A stretch of 64,000 bases of DNA from Hyphomicrobiales bacterium (GTDB lineage Bacteria; Pseudomonadota; Alphaproteobacteria; Rhizobiales; Rhizobiaceae), in the NCBI GenBank assembly GCA_900470965.1, contig UCCS01000051.1:1-64000 (forward strand). Direction: 5' to 3'. This document shows, one piece after another, positions 8,757 to 17,856 of this stretch. Every line of letters begins with the position of its first letter. Within the stretch, counting starts at the first letter, position 1. The notes below the pieces were generated by a model. That model worked only from the letters and a program-made list of their open reading frames with translations. It was not told the origin of the DNA and made no database searches. The position numbers were made by a program, and so were the translations under genes.

Positions 8757-9848
8757 TCAGGAGCCCTGTTTGCCGACAGATACGGAAACCACTGCCGACA
8801 TCCCCGACCGCAAGCGCTCGAGCGCCGGCGAGGTGTCGAAGTCGATGCGGACCGGAACCCGCTGGACGACCTTGGTGAAGTTGCCGGTGGCGTTGTCTGC
8901 AGGCAGCAGCGCGAACTGCGATCCCGACGCCGGCGAAAGTCGGGTGAGCTTGCCGGTGAAGGATTCGCCGGGAAGCGCATCGACGGTCACGGTGGCCGGC
9001 TGCCCTTCCTTCATGCGGGAGAGCTGGGTCTCCTTGAAGTTGGCGATCAGATAGACGGCGGGCAGCGGGACGATAGCGATGGAATTCGTTCCGACCGTTA
9101 CGTAGTCGCCGACATGGACCTGTCGCTCGCTGACGACGCCGTCGAACGGCGCCGTGATCTTGGTGTACGACAAGGCAAGGTCGGCCGTCTTCAAAGCGGC
9201 CCTTGCCGCCGCCACGTTGGCGGCGAGCTGGGGCGTCTGCCCCTCGATATACTGGAGCTGGGCCTTTGCGGAGACGACAGCGGCGTCTGTCGCGAGAGCC
9301 GTCGCTGCGGTCGACTGCAGCGCGGCCTGCGCCTGTTCGTTCTTCTGCTGCGTTCCCGCTCCCTTTTGCATGAGGGCGACCTGTCGGTCCGCCTCCATCT
9401 TCGCCAGAGCTGCGTTCGCGTTTGCGACCGTGGACTGTGCTTCGGCCTGCCTTATCGCCGCCCGTTGCAGATTTTTCTGATTGTCCAAGTTGCCGAGCTG
9501 TGCGATCGCCGCGTCGAGCGTCGCGTTTGCCTGATCGCGCTTGGCCTCGTAGTCGGAGGGGTCGATCTGAAGCAGGAGGTCGCCGGCCTTCACGTGGTCG
9601 AAGTCGCTGACGTTGATCGAGCTGACGTTGCCGGCGACACGCGCGCTGATGCGGCTGAGTTCGGCGCGAACGTAGGCGTTGTCGGTCGACTGGGTGTCCG
9701 CTCCAGCCGTCCATCTGTCCCAACGCTGCGAACTCACTCCGACAAGAAAGAGGACGACCGCGACGACCATGAGCGGGACGAGAACTTTCGCATAAGTCCG
9801 CTCGGTGCCGTTTGTTGCTCCGGGGACGACGGCTGCTTCTTCGGACAT
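8757..9848 (-). CDS. HlyD/EmrA-type membrane fusion protein
   Basis: 363 residues from the ATG at 9848, which has GGAG at a suitable distance; an ATG at 9869 has none. One N-terminal membrane helix (VLVPLMVVAVVLFLVGV) is followed by a lipoyl half-motif, a long alanine/glutamine-rich coiled coil, and the second half-motif with ITAPFDGVVSERQVHVGDYV. It links the inner-membrane DHA2 pump encoded downstream to an outer-membrane channel. It is the third gene of a set read from the isochorismatase gene; a 174-bp gap before it could hold a second promoter. Confidence 0.84.
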   Translation of the reverse strand: MSEEAAVVPGATNGTERTYAKVLVPLMVVAVVLFLVGVSSQRWDRWTAGADTQSTDNAYVRAELSRISARVAGNVSSINVSDFDHVKAGDLLLQIDPSDYEAKRDQANATLDAAIAQLGNLDNQKNLQRAAIRQAEAQSTVANANAALAKMEADRQVALMQKGAGTQQKNEQAQAALQSTAATALATDAAVVSAKAQLQYIEGQTPQLAANVAAARAALKTADLALSYTKITAPFDGVVSERQVHVGDYVTVGTNSIAIVPLPAVYLIANFKETQLSRMKEGQPATVTVDALPGESFTGKLTRLSPASGSQFALLPADNATGNFTKVVQRVPVRIDFDTSPALERLRSGMSAVVSVSVGKQGS

Positions 9849-10022
9849 GATCACTAACTCCACTTCCATATCTGCTTTCGAGTGGATCTGCGCCGAGACA
9901 CCGCCGTGTCTTGGCGGCCGAAGCTCGCGTTTGGATCACAATGAAGATTGCCCGGTGCCGGTGCGGTATAAAATTCCAGCAATGGGAATGACTGCTCCAA
10001 TGTCGGAGCAGTATTTTACGGC

Positions 10023-10787
10023 CTATCCGCTGATGGTGCCTTCACGCGAGAATTTGGCGTTTCGGTCGACGAGGAAGACCACCAGGTCCGAATCCACGCT
10101 GGCCGTCACGTTGAAATGCGGGTCGTCCACCCCCACGATCAGCGCGGTCTGCGCCCCGACCTTCTGCGACGCAGCGGTGACCTCTCCACGGAAGACATAG
10201 AACCAGCGGTCGAAACCTTCCAATGAAGGCAGTTCGATGGTGCCGCCCGCAGCCAGACGAGTATCGTAGAGGTAGATGGCCTGACGAACGACGGTTGGCG
10301 CTGTCGAGCCGACCGGGCCCGTGAGGAGGCGCCACCGACCATCACGGGCGGACTCGTCAAGATCGACGAACTGAACGTCGGGTGCGAGGTCCGACGCCTC
10401 GGGCCTGACGAAAATCTGCAGCATCTCGATTTGATCGGCGCCCACGACTTCCTCTTCGTGAGAGAAGCCCCGGCCCGCATTCATGACCATCAGACGATCC
10501 GAAGACAGCACCTCGCTCCGTCCGGCAGAGTCGGTGTGCTTCATGCGACCGGCGCGCATGTAGCTGATGATCTCGTCGTTGCGGTGCTCGTGCATCCCGA
10601 CGACAAGGCCGGGCTGCAGCTTTGCGTGGTCGATGACTCCAAGTCCGCCGAAGCCTGTGTCGCTAGCTTGCCCGAACGAGATGCCGGGACGGATGCGGCG
10701 GAGCTGAAATGGACCGTGTGCCCGCACCAGATGCGTTTCGGGCGATACGATGCCAGTCCCTGGAATGGGTGTTGCATGTATGGTCAT
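10023..10787 (-). CDS. Pirin-family bicupin protein
   Basis: 254 residues with two cupin halves. The N-terminal half has the pirin metal motif HEHRNDE and GRGFSHEE. Bacterial pirins bind Fe(II), and some (YhhW) are quercetin 2,3-dioxygenases. AAGGA precedes the ATG. It stands 35 bp after the isochorismatase-like gene and before the efflux genes, so a role in handling an aromatic or phenolic compound that is also exported is plausible, but this is inference from context. Confidence 0.78.
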   Translation of the reverse strand: MTIHATPIPGTGIVSPETHLVRAHGPFQLRRIRPGISFGQASDTGFGGLGVIDHAKLQPGLVVGMHEHRNDEIISYMRAGRMKHTDSAGRSEVLSSDRLMVMNAGRGFSHEEEVVGADQIEMLQIFVRPEASDLAPDVQFVDLDESARDGRWRLLTGPVGSTAPTVVRQAIYLYDTRLAAGGTIELPSLEGFDRWFYVFRGEVTAASQKVGAQTALIVGVDDPHFNVTASVDSDLVVFLVDRNAKFSREGTISG

Positions 10788-10822
10788 GTTCTTTTTCCTT
10801 GGCTTCGGCGGCTCGGTTTCGA

Positions 10823-11413
10823 TTACTGAATGGGCGGCAGGACCTCGGTGAACAGCAACTGGATCAGCTTCTGCCCGTCCGGAGTGCTCCAGTTCTGGGC
10901 GAGTTCCGCGATCATCGTGTTGGTTGCTGTCAGGATGACGCCTGCGTCCTGCATGCGGCGGCGCGACATGTCTTCGGACAGTTCGTAAGGCGAACCGGAA
11001 GCGTCCATGACTGCCTGCACGTTGTAACCCTCGCCGACGGCGTCGATCGCCGGGAAGACGAGGCAGACGTCGGTCGTGACGCCGGCCATGATCAGGTTCT
11101 TGCGGCCGGTCGCTTCTACCGCTGCCTTGAAGTTGGCGTCGGTCCAGGCATTGACGACACCTTCGCGCTTGACGCGCCTGTCAAAGGCTTCCGGAAGGAT
11201 TTCCCGCAGTTCCGGCAGCAGCGGTCCCTGAAGCCGATCTTCCTGGCTCGACGTCAGAACGGTGGGGATGCCGAGAATCTTGGCGGCCTTCGCGAGCGCC
11301 AGCGACATGCGTTTGGCCTGCTCGACGTCGATGTTCTTGATCAGTTTCATCGTGCCGACCTGATGATCGATCAGCAGCAACGCGGAATTCTCAGGGGTGA
11401 AAAGCTTGGACAT
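10823..11413 (-). CDS. Isochorismatase-family cysteine hydrolase
   Basis: 196 residues, the size of YcaC-like members. Asp of LLIDHQ near residue 16, a lysine (KREGV), and the nucleophile cysteine in GVTTDVC form the Asp-Lys-Cys triad of the family. AGGAGA precedes the ATG. It is the first gene of a leftward set with pirin, HlyD and DHA2 genes, and is divergent from a LysR regulator. The substrate is unknown; family members hydrolyse amides or isochorismate. Confidence 0.8.
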   Translation of the reverse strand: MSKLFTPENSALLLIDHQVGTMKLIKNIDVEQAKRMSLALAKAAKILGIPTVLTSSQEDRLQGPLLPELREILPEAFDRRVKREGVVNAWTDANFKAAVEATGRKNLIMAGVTTDVCLVFPAIDAVGEGYNVQAVMDASGSPYELSEDMSRRRMQDAGVILTATNTMIAELAQNWSTPDGQKLIQLLFTEVLPPIQ

Positions 11414-11500
11414 GATGTGATCTCCTGAAGAGCGTCATCGCTCGGTTATGAATGTACGAATGAAACGATACTTGCGGGAGACTTGAAAAATGCCGAGGTT

Positions 11501-11520
11501 ATGTTTCATAATTGAAACAT
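11501..11520. promoter_or_regulatory. Palindromic LysR-type operator overlapping a start codon
   Basis: ATGTTTCA-TAAT-TGAAACAT is a perfect 8+4+8 palindrome that contains a T-N11-A type core. Its last two bases are the A and T of the LysR start codon (ATG at 11519). It lies in the 105-bp gap between the divergent isochorismatase and LysR genes. Autorepression plus activation of the leftward set is the expected use. Confidence 0.65.
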
Positions 11521-12424
11521 GAAAACGTTCGGAGATTTCGACGGCCTCGCGCTGTTCATTCGCATCGTTCAAGCCGGCGGCTTTGGAGCGGCGGAGCGAG
11601 CGACGGGCATTTCTAAGGCCACGCTCTCCCGGCGCCTTTCAGTATTGGAGGACGCATTAAACGTCCGCCTTGTACGCCGGACCAAAAAGGGCGTCGTTCT
11701 GACCGACAACGGTCAGCAACTCTACGACCGAAGCCGCGACGCCTTCCTGCTGGCCGAGGAGGCGGTCGCGGGGGTCCAGGACGAGAAGGTCGCGCTGTCG
11801 GGGGCGGTCCGGCTTTCCCTGCCGCCCGATATGGCGACGGAAGTTCTCGCGCCGGCCCTGATCCGTTTCAAGACCCGGTTTCCCGACGTTGTCATCGAGA
11901 TGACCCTTGCCGACCGCAGGGTGTCCTTGATCGAGGAAGGCTACGACCTCGTTGTCCGAATGGGAGCGGTTGCCGACTCCGGACTTGCGTTCAAAAAGTT
12001 CGCGACCGTGCCGCGAACACTGGTAGCCAGCCCCGGATATCTGGCCGCGCATTCCGAAATCAAGGAGCCGGACCACCTGAAAGATGTCCCTGCGCTGGCG
12101 ATCCGTCGCGATCTGGTGGAATGGGACTTGCGCCGGCGCGACGGCGTCACAACGACCGTCACTCCCAGGATCGGCTTCGCGGCGAACCGGCAGACAATCC
12201 TCGTTGAAGCGGCGATCGCGGGCCTTGGCGTCGTCAACCTGCCCAACTTCATGATCGAGAGCGCACTGAAGTCGGGCGCGCTTGTTCGCGTCCTGCCTGA
12301 TTGGGAGCCGTCGCCCGTGGAGATGACCGCTCTTTGGCAAAAGGATCGGATCACCGGGCGACTGATCAAGGCGATCGTGGCGGAATTCGCTGAGGCCCTC
12401 CGGGACGGACAATCCCTGAAATAG
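11519..12424 (+). CDS. LysR-family transcriptional regulator
   Basis: 301 residues: N-terminal winged helix (FGAAERATGISKATLSRRLSVLE, about residues 22-45) and a type 2 periplasmic-binding effector domain. The start fits the family alignment but has no Shine-Dalgarno within 15 bases, and the start is inside a palindromic operator, so translation may be weak or leaderless. It most likely controls the divergent isochorismatase-pirin-efflux set. Confidence 0.82.
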   Translation: MKTFGDFDGLALFIRIVQAGGFGAAERATGISKATLSRRLSVLEDALNVRLVRRTKKGVVLTDNGQQLYDRSRDAFLLAEEAVAGVQDEKVALSGAVRLSLPPDMATEVLAPALIRFKTRFPDVVIEMTLADRRVSLIEEGYDLVVRMGAVADSGLAFKKFATVPRTLVASPGYLAAHSEIKEPDHLKDVPALAIRRDLVEWDLRRRDGVTTTVTPRIGFAANRQTILVEAAIAGLGVVNLPNFMIESALKSGALVRVLPDWEPSPVEMTALWQKDRITGRLIKAIVAEFAEALRDGQSLK

Positions 12425-12481
12425 CGCCTGGCGATTGCGGATCTTCCGCAGTCGACCAGACGCTGAGGCTATTCATGACGA

Positions 12482-13414
12482 TCACGAGAGCCGAAGGAAA
12501 CGCTGCAAGGCATCTAGCAGCGCGGCCGGCTGCTCTTCTGCCGGATAGTGTCCGCAATCGGGAATGACCACCGACTCGACGTTCAGGGCCACGGAACGCA
12601 ATTCGTTCGCGACCATATCGCCGCAGGCCAAGGCGCCGGAGAACGCAAGGACGGGAACCTCAATCTTGGTTGCCTTACGCCGACGATACTGTGGGATCGA
12701 TTCATCGATCGCCCGGTAGTAGTCGAAGCTGGCCTTCAGTGCGCCGGGCACGCGACGCAAGGTTTCAATGTAGAACTCCTTGCCATAGGCGGGAAACCCG
12801 GCGACGGATCCGGCCTTGGTGTCGAACTGATAGCCGAAGTACAAGTCTTCCCGTCCCTCGACCAGTCGCTCGTTCACTCCCTGCGCCCGATTGAAATTGA
12901 AGTGCCATAGAAAGTCGCTGGTCCAGCGGTCGTCGCTGAGCAGCGGCGGCGATGGCGACAAGCCCGGAACGATGGCCTCGCCAAGCGCAATGCGTTCGAT
13001 GCGATCGGGGCGGTCGGCTGCCATCGCATAGCCGACCCATAGTCCGACGTCGTGTCCGACCATCGAGAACCTGGCATGACCAAGCGCGTCCATGAGCGCG
13101 AACATGTCGTCGGCGAGTGTATCGGCGTCATATCCGTCGGCAGGTTTTTCGGACAGACCGACGCCACGCGGATCGACCGCGATCACGGTGAAATCACGGC
13201 TGAGCGGCAACATCAGATACCGCCAGGCGAACCAGTTCTGCGGCCAGCCGCCGAGCAGAAGAAGAGGCGGTCCCTCCCCGCCGATCACTGCGTGCAGGCC
13301 GATACCGTTCGCCTCCACACGGTAGCTCCGAAAAAGGTCGCGGAAGCCTTCCGGCAATTTGGGCACTCCCGTCACAGAGCCGAATCCGTCCAGGTTGGTG
13401 ACCGTGTTTGTCAT
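12482..13414 (-). CDS. Alpha/beta hydrolase, epoxide-hydrolase-like
   Basis: 310 residues. The nucleophile elbow GHDVGLW has Asp instead of Ser, as in epoxide hydrolases and haloalkane dehalogenases. The oxyanion region reads GGWPQNWFAWR, where epoxide hydrolases usually have HGWPQ; here the His is Gly. The catalytic His is in PDCGHYPAE. An ester hydrolase role is less likely with Asp. The gene converges on the LysR gene and seems to be alone. Confidence 0.75.
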   Translation of the reverse strand: MTNTVTNLDGFGSVTGVPKLPEGFRDLFRSYRVEANGIGLHAVIGGEGPPLLLLGGWPQNWFAWRYLMLPLSRDFTVIAVDPRGVGLSEKPADGYDADTLADDMFALMDALGHARFSMVGHDVGLWVGYAMAADRPDRIERIALGEAIVPGLSPSPPLLSDDRWTSDFLWHFNFNRAQGVNERLVEGREDLYFGYQFDTKAGSVAGFPAYGKEFYIETLRRVPGALKASFDYYRAIDESIPQYRRRKATKIEVPVLAFSGALACGDMVANELRSVALNVESVVIPDCGHYPAEEQPAALLDALQRFLRLS

Positions 13415-13538
13415 AGTTTCACACTCTTTCTTGCTGGCGCACTTATCCTCACGACCATGCGGTCGTGCAAACGTCTCGATGCTGTTTTGGGATGGGCCGA
13501 CGGATCATCCGCTGCCCGTCATCGGGGCTACCCCGTTG

Positions 13539-14087
13539 TCACTTTCCCGACAGAAACTCGGTTCTGTACTTGGGGGCCAGCTTCTGCATGAGTTCTTTTT
13601 TCTCAGCCTGCTTCACGGCGTCGGGCTTCGGCGCCGGCGATTGCCTGTCGAGGATCCGATCCGCCACCGCCAGGAAGAAGTCTTCCTGCCCCGCGGGCGT
13701 GCACATGCACAGCATATGCGCCATCCTGCCCGATCGATTTGCAAACTGATGTGGGGCGTTGGCGGGTATGTTGATCGACGCTGGTGCACGGATCGTTTGC
13801 GTCTCGCCGCGAAACGTGAACTCCAACTCGCCCTCCAGGAGGGTGAACATTTCCTCGAACTGATGGCGATGGGGCGGCGGGCCGCCACCATCGGGAACCA
13901 GCATGTCAATCAGGCAATACCGGCCCTCGGTCTGCGCGCCGGAAATCAGCACGCTATAGACATTTCCCGCTTGCGAGATGTGTGGCACCGCCGGATCGTC
14001 CGGAAGGGCCACCGTCAGGCTGCGGTTGGGATCGTCGGCCGGCAACGGCTGGTCTGGCGGGATTGTCGCAATCGAATAGTCGGTCAT
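13539..14087 (-). CDS. Cupin-domain protein
   Basis: 182 residues from the ATG at 14087. The frame remains open to 14219, but the 44 added residues look unlike a protein start. A single cupin fold carries HRHQFEEMFTLLEGELEF (metal ligands His, His and Glu) and the second motif NAPHQFAN. A C-terminal helical tail follows. The role is unknown; single-domain cupins may be dioxygenases or isomerases. Confidence 0.7.
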   Translation of the reverse strand: MTDYSIATIPPDQPLPADDPNRSLTVALPDDPAVPHISQAGNVYSVLISGAQTEGRYCLIDMLVPDGGGPPPHRHQFEEMFTLLEGELEFTFRGETQTIRAPASINIPANAPHQFANRSGRMAHMLCMCTPAGQEDFFLAVADRILDRQSPAPKPDAVKQAEKKELMQKLAPKYRTEFLSGK

Positions 14088-14469
14088 GAGTTTGAAGACC
14101 CTTGTTTCAGCTCCAGATTTTAGAGCTGGAACCTTCGATCTCAAGACTCGAAAGGTGCTCACTTCATGTTGCGATAATGGAACGTGGGCAACCGCCCGGA
14201 TGGGTAGGTGTTCGCACACGCATGCAGCAGCGGGACTTCCACTCGGCCCTTCGTCGGCGCCTTTTCTTGTGCCGCAACGGTCAGGAAACCCCAGCCGCAG
14301 GCGTCCGCTAGGCGTACCTTCTGTTCAGGCGCAATGCCGCCGCGGTTAGGGATCATAACTATCGCGGGAAAACCACAAAAGTTCTGGAAGCACGATTTCA
14401 TTCGAAAATAAGAATTTGAAATTGTTGTGTTTTTAGACTTGCGAATCGATCGCAGGCGCAAACCTAGGC
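14088..14469. other. About 380 bp with no supported gene
   Basis: I find no convincing coding frame, RNA gene or repeat. A 100-codon frame on the minus strand (14159-14461) lacks a ribosome-binding site and family resemblance. The stretch around 14395-14445 is AT-rich compared with its neighbours and lies beside the recombinase remnant. Confidence 0.5.
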
Positions 14470-15105
14470 AGGTTTACCACCCGCCACCCATCACCATTCG
14501 CTCCAGCACCGACTTGCGACCGTGTATACGGATTTCCGCGTCGTCGACTTCGACCTGATCAATCACAGAACGGATGTAGGCGCGGCGGAACGACATATCC
14601 CCGTCAGGACGTTTTCACGCATCACATCGACGAAAGCAGCTATCTTCTCCTCCGTTATTCGAGCTTGCGGATTCGTTTCCGCGACTGCACGGTCGAACGA
14701 AGCCTGAGCCAGATCGCGTTCCGCTTTGACGGCCGCAATCCGCTCTTTCAATGTATAGCCGCCAGGATCGGCGATCCCGTTTTCGATGGCGGCATAGAGG
14801 CGTTCGAGCCGCTTCGCGCGTCCATCAGCTTACCTCGCAGAGCCCCGGGATGCATGATCCACGTCCCTTGCCGCCTGCCGATCCATCAGACCGCCCAGGA
14901 GGCGACCGATCCGTTCGGCTGTGAGAAGCTGATCGACGATGCGCTCCGTCACCAGCCTGTCGAGCCTGTCCATCGGGATCGAGCGCCCCTTACAGGCCTC
15001 CTTGCCTTTCAGGGCGCACGTCGCACAGACGGCCCGCTTAAGGTGATTTGTCGCAAAACTGGGAAAGCATTCTGCAGCATCCAACATCACAGGGGCGTTC
15101 GCCAC
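14470..15105 (-). pseudogene. Serine site-specific recombinase, frameshifted 3' remnant
   Basis: Minus-strand pieces read in order: CATCALKGKEACKGRSIPMDRLDRLV (broken here across two fields: CATCALKGKEACKGR, then SIPMDRLDRLV), a zinc-ribbon-like segment; then MKERIAAVKAERDLAQASFD, a coiled coil; then, after a frame change, VIDQVEVDDAEIRIHGR and SVLERMVMGGG, the usual C-terminus of large serine recombinases. At least two frameshifts separate them, and the catalytic N-terminal resolvase domain is absent upstream. It cannot make an active enzyme. Confidence 0.65.
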
Positions 15106-15206
15106 ACATGGATTATGGTTGCGCGGGGCGAGGATGTGAACGCCGCGACGCTACTCTTCACGGCTGCCGCAAGGGGGGCCTGCTTTTCTTTGTAAAGGGG
15201 TCCCTA

Positions 15207-16130
15207 CTATGGAACTTCAGCATAGCGGATGATGCTCTGATTTTGTACGTTGGCGACCAGTTCATCAGAACGAGACAAAAATCGGCGGAGCAAAGGCGAG
15301 GAATTTGAATCGTTGTATCCTAAGGTGAGATCAATTGTCGGAGGCACACCCTCAAGTGCTCTAGCAACGACATTTGGCGTCAGCATATTTTGCGCATAAA
15401 GCGGAATAAGCGTTATTCCACCTGTAGACACGACGAGCGACATTGCTGATGGTAGACCGTCACCTTCGTACTCTGCCTTCAGCGTGATCCCAACGTTCGA
15501 CGCGTAATCCTGGATCACGGATTGCAATACGGGAGAAATTCTAGCCGCACTGACGTAAGTTTCGCGGGCAAGGTCCTGCGGCTGGATCTTTTTGCGCGAC
15601 GTCAAGCGATGGTCCGCCGGCAGCACGGCGATCAGTGGCTCCTTGGCTAAAAACTTGAAGGACACACCAACACTCTGCGTCTCGGAACGAAGGAAAGCGA
15701 CGTCCAGCTTGCCTCGCATCAGTGCCAGAGCAAGGTCCGGGGAAGACTGACTGGACAATATGATTTCAACCTCCGGCGCCTCCTCACGAATAATACGCAA
15801 TGCATGGGGTAGCCACACGACCTCTTGCCCTGCGAGAAAACCGATAGTGAACGACTGCTTTTCCGGCCGTTCTGCCCGCCGGGCCCCTTCCGCAGCCGCC
15901 TCGACTTGCAATAAGGCCAGCCGCGCGTGATCAAGAAACACTTTACCGGCGGCGGTGAGCGTCACGCCGCGCGACTGCCGTTCCAGCAGCTTTACACCGA
16001 CTTCGGTTTCCAGATCGCGAATTTGCCTGCTGAGTGAGGGCTGGGACGTGTGAAGCCGCCGCTCTGCTGCGGTCAGTAAGCTTCCCTCCTCCGCAACAGC
16101 AACAAAATAGCGCAAATGCCTCAGTTCCAT
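15207..16130 (-). CDS. LysR-family transcriptional regulator
   Basis: 307 residues with the LysR winged helix (TAAERRLHTSQPSLSRQIR) and effector domain. GAGGA precedes the ATG. It resembles the CbbR/BenM-like group that starts with MELRHLRYFVAVAEEGS, many of which control aromatic or hydrolase genes. It is divergent from the haloperoxidase-like hydrolase at 16391, with a palindrome beside its own start, so that gene is the probable target. Confidence 0.83.
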   Translation of the reverse strand: MELRHLRYFVAVAEEGSLLTAAERRLHTSQPSLSRQIRDLETEVGVKLLERQSRGVTLTAAGKVFLDHARLALLQVEAAAEGARRAERPEKQSFTIGFLAGQEVVWLPHALRIIREEAPEVEIILSSQSSPDLALALMRGKLDVAFLRSETQSVGVSFKFLAKEPLIAVLPADHRLTSRKKIQPQDLARETYVSAARISPVLQSVIQDYASNVGITLKAEYEGDGLPSAMSLVVSTGGITLIPLYAQNMLTPNVVARALEGVPPTIDLTLGYNDSNSSPLLRRFLSRSDELVANVQNQSIIRYAEVP

Positions 16131-16139
16131 CGGGTCCTC

Positions 16140-16160
16140 GCTATACCTTTAAGGCATAGC
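16140..16160. promoter_or_regulatory. LysR-type binding site in the 15207/16391 intergenic region
   Basis: GCTATACC-TTTAA-GGCATAGC is an inverted repeat matching at 7 of 8 positions, with the T-N11-A spacing preferred by LysR proteins. It lies 10 bp upstream of the LysR start codon. The remaining 230 bp to the hydrolase gene hold no gene. Confidence 0.55.
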
Positions 16161-16390
16161 TCGAACGTACAAGGTATTTGTCTTCGATAGAAGGGGGATT
16201 TAATTAACGTCGCAATTTCGGGATATAATCGAACGCGCCTCACCGGAGTATTTCGCCTGCGCGTCGAAAAGAAAGATGAGGCATGCGTGGCAATCTTGCG
16301 TTTATTATTGCAGTAGCGCGTGGATGAATGGCTCTAATTGATTATTTTGACCTTCAAATGAATGTTTAACAGCGCAGATGGAGAGACTCG

Positions 16391-17209
16391 ATGCCTACAA
16401 TCACTACCACGGACGGCATAAACATCTTCTACAAGGACTGGGGCTCAGGCCAGCCGATCGTTTTCAGCCACGGCTGGCCGCTGTCGGCGGACGACTGGGA
16501 CGCCCAGATGACCTTCTTCCTTCACCACGGCTACCGGGTGATCGCCCACGACCGACGCGGCCACGGCCGGTCCGACCAGCCCGGCACCGGCAACGACATG
16601 GACCACTGGGTTGCTGACCTCGCGGCCCTGACCGAGCACCTCAACCTGCGCGACGCGATCCACATCGGCCACTCCACGGGTGGCGGTGAGGTAGCTCGCT
16701 ATGTCGCCCGCCACCCGGAGCGGGTCGTAAAGGCGGTACTGGTCGCTTCCCTGACGCCGAACATGTACCGGAGCGAGGACAACCCGTCCGGTCAGCCGCC
16801 GGAGTGGTTCGAAGCGATCCGCGCGGGCGTGCTGGGCAACCGGTCGCAGTTCTTCCGGTTCGTCCCTGAGAACCCGTTCTACGGTTACAACCTCGACGGG
16901 GCCGAGCCTTCGGAGGCGATCATTGCGAACTGGTGGCGCCAGGGCATGGCCGGTGGTGCCCTGGCTCACTACGCGACTGTCGACTCTTGGCTGGAAGATT
17001 ATACCGAAGACCTCAAGAAGATCACCGTGCCGGTGCTGGTGATGCATGGCGAGGCCGATCAAGTCGTCCCCTTCGCAAGTTCCGTGCCGCGTGCGGTCGA
17101 CCTGCTCAAGAACGGGTCGCTGAAGACCTATCCGGGTTACCCCCATGGCATGCTGACCACACATGCGGATGTCCTCAACCCCGACCTGCTTTCGTTCATC
17201 AGGTCTTGA
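16391..17209 (+). CDS. Alpha/beta hydrolase, cofactor-free haloperoxidase/arylesterase type
   Basis: 272 residues. The oxyanion region SHGWPLSADDWD, nucleophile elbow GHSTGGGE (Ser near residue 97) and catalytic His in GYPHGM are those of non-heme chloroperoxidases, which act as esterases or perhydrolases. GGAGAG precedes the ATG. The codons are strongly GC-biased (many CTG, GGC and ACC) compared with the neighbouring regulator, which suggests recent acquisition. Regulation by the divergent LysR gene is inferred from position. Confidence 0.84.
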   Translation: MPTITTTDGINIFYKDWGSGQPIVFSHGWPLSADDWDAQMTFFLHHGYRVIAHDRRGHGRSDQPGTGNDMDHWVADLAALTEHLNLRDAIHIGHSTGGGEVARYVARHPERVVKAVLVASLTPNMYRSEDNPSGQPPEWFEAIRAGVLGNRSQFFRFVPENPFYGYNLDGAEPSEAIIANWWRQGMAGGALAHYATVDSWLEDYTEDLKKITVPVLVMHGEADQVVPFASSVPRAVDLLKNGSLKTYPGYPHGMLTTHADVLNPDLLSFIRS

Positions 17210-17512
17210 CGACATCGACCGGACCGCGGCCGTCACCCAACGTCATCAGGACGATCTGTCACCCGGCAGTACCGGGTGACACCTGTCGCCATCGACAGGC
17301 CAGCGTGCTTTCCGGCCCAGGCGCAGGCGGCACCGCCACTGCGAGGAGGAATTTCTTGCGGCGATCAAGATCTGTCTTGATGTCGTGCACGGCAACGCTG
17401 TCCCTTGGGAATTGAGAGCGGCGATTATTCGCGCTGCAGACGAGGCCGGGATTACCGCTATCGCCGTACTTCACTGAACCTTCGCTTTCGCGACAACGAC
17501 GGCTTGACGCCT

Positions 17513-17783
17513 GAATTTCGTAAGCGCTGCCATTCACCCGCAAATTTCGTAAGCAAGATCCAAAAGCAAAATCAGTATCTTAACAATTACGCTTACGAAC
17601 TTACGAAATTTCGGCATGTCTCCAACTCTCATGGGGACAGCCGACAGTCCTGGAATACCGGTCTGTCTCCGCACCTGTGTTTCGCAATTATCTCCGTAAG
17701 TCCGTAAGCGAAGCAATAAATCATTGAAACCATTGGAGAAACGCGCTTACGAAATTTATGTGTGCAATCGTAAGCGCCGTAAG
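17513..17783. repeat. Iteron-like array: nine CGTAAG/CTTACG motifs
   Basis: CGTAAG occurs at 17519, 17548, 17695, 17703, 17769 and 17778, and its complement CTTACG at 17592, 17600 and 17746. Four copies share the longer consensus AAATTTCGTAAG. Three pairs are spaced 8, 8 and 9 bp apart in the same orientation. The array is AT-richer than its surroundings and follows the end of the VapE-type remnant. This is the layout of a replication origin or of a multi-site regulator target. The rest of 17210-17856 holds no supported gene. Confidence 0.65.
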
Positions 17784-17856
17784 CAAGTCTGAAGGTCGGC
17801 CGGCACGACAGAGCAGCCGGAAGGCCAGCGTCTGCGAGGCGTTACGCTCGCACACT

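Noticed and set aside
17513-17783. Reading the repeated motif cluster as a CRISPR array
   Set aside because: Units are 6-12 bp, occur in both orientations and at uneven distances; there are no 28-37 bp repeats with regular spacers and no cas genes.
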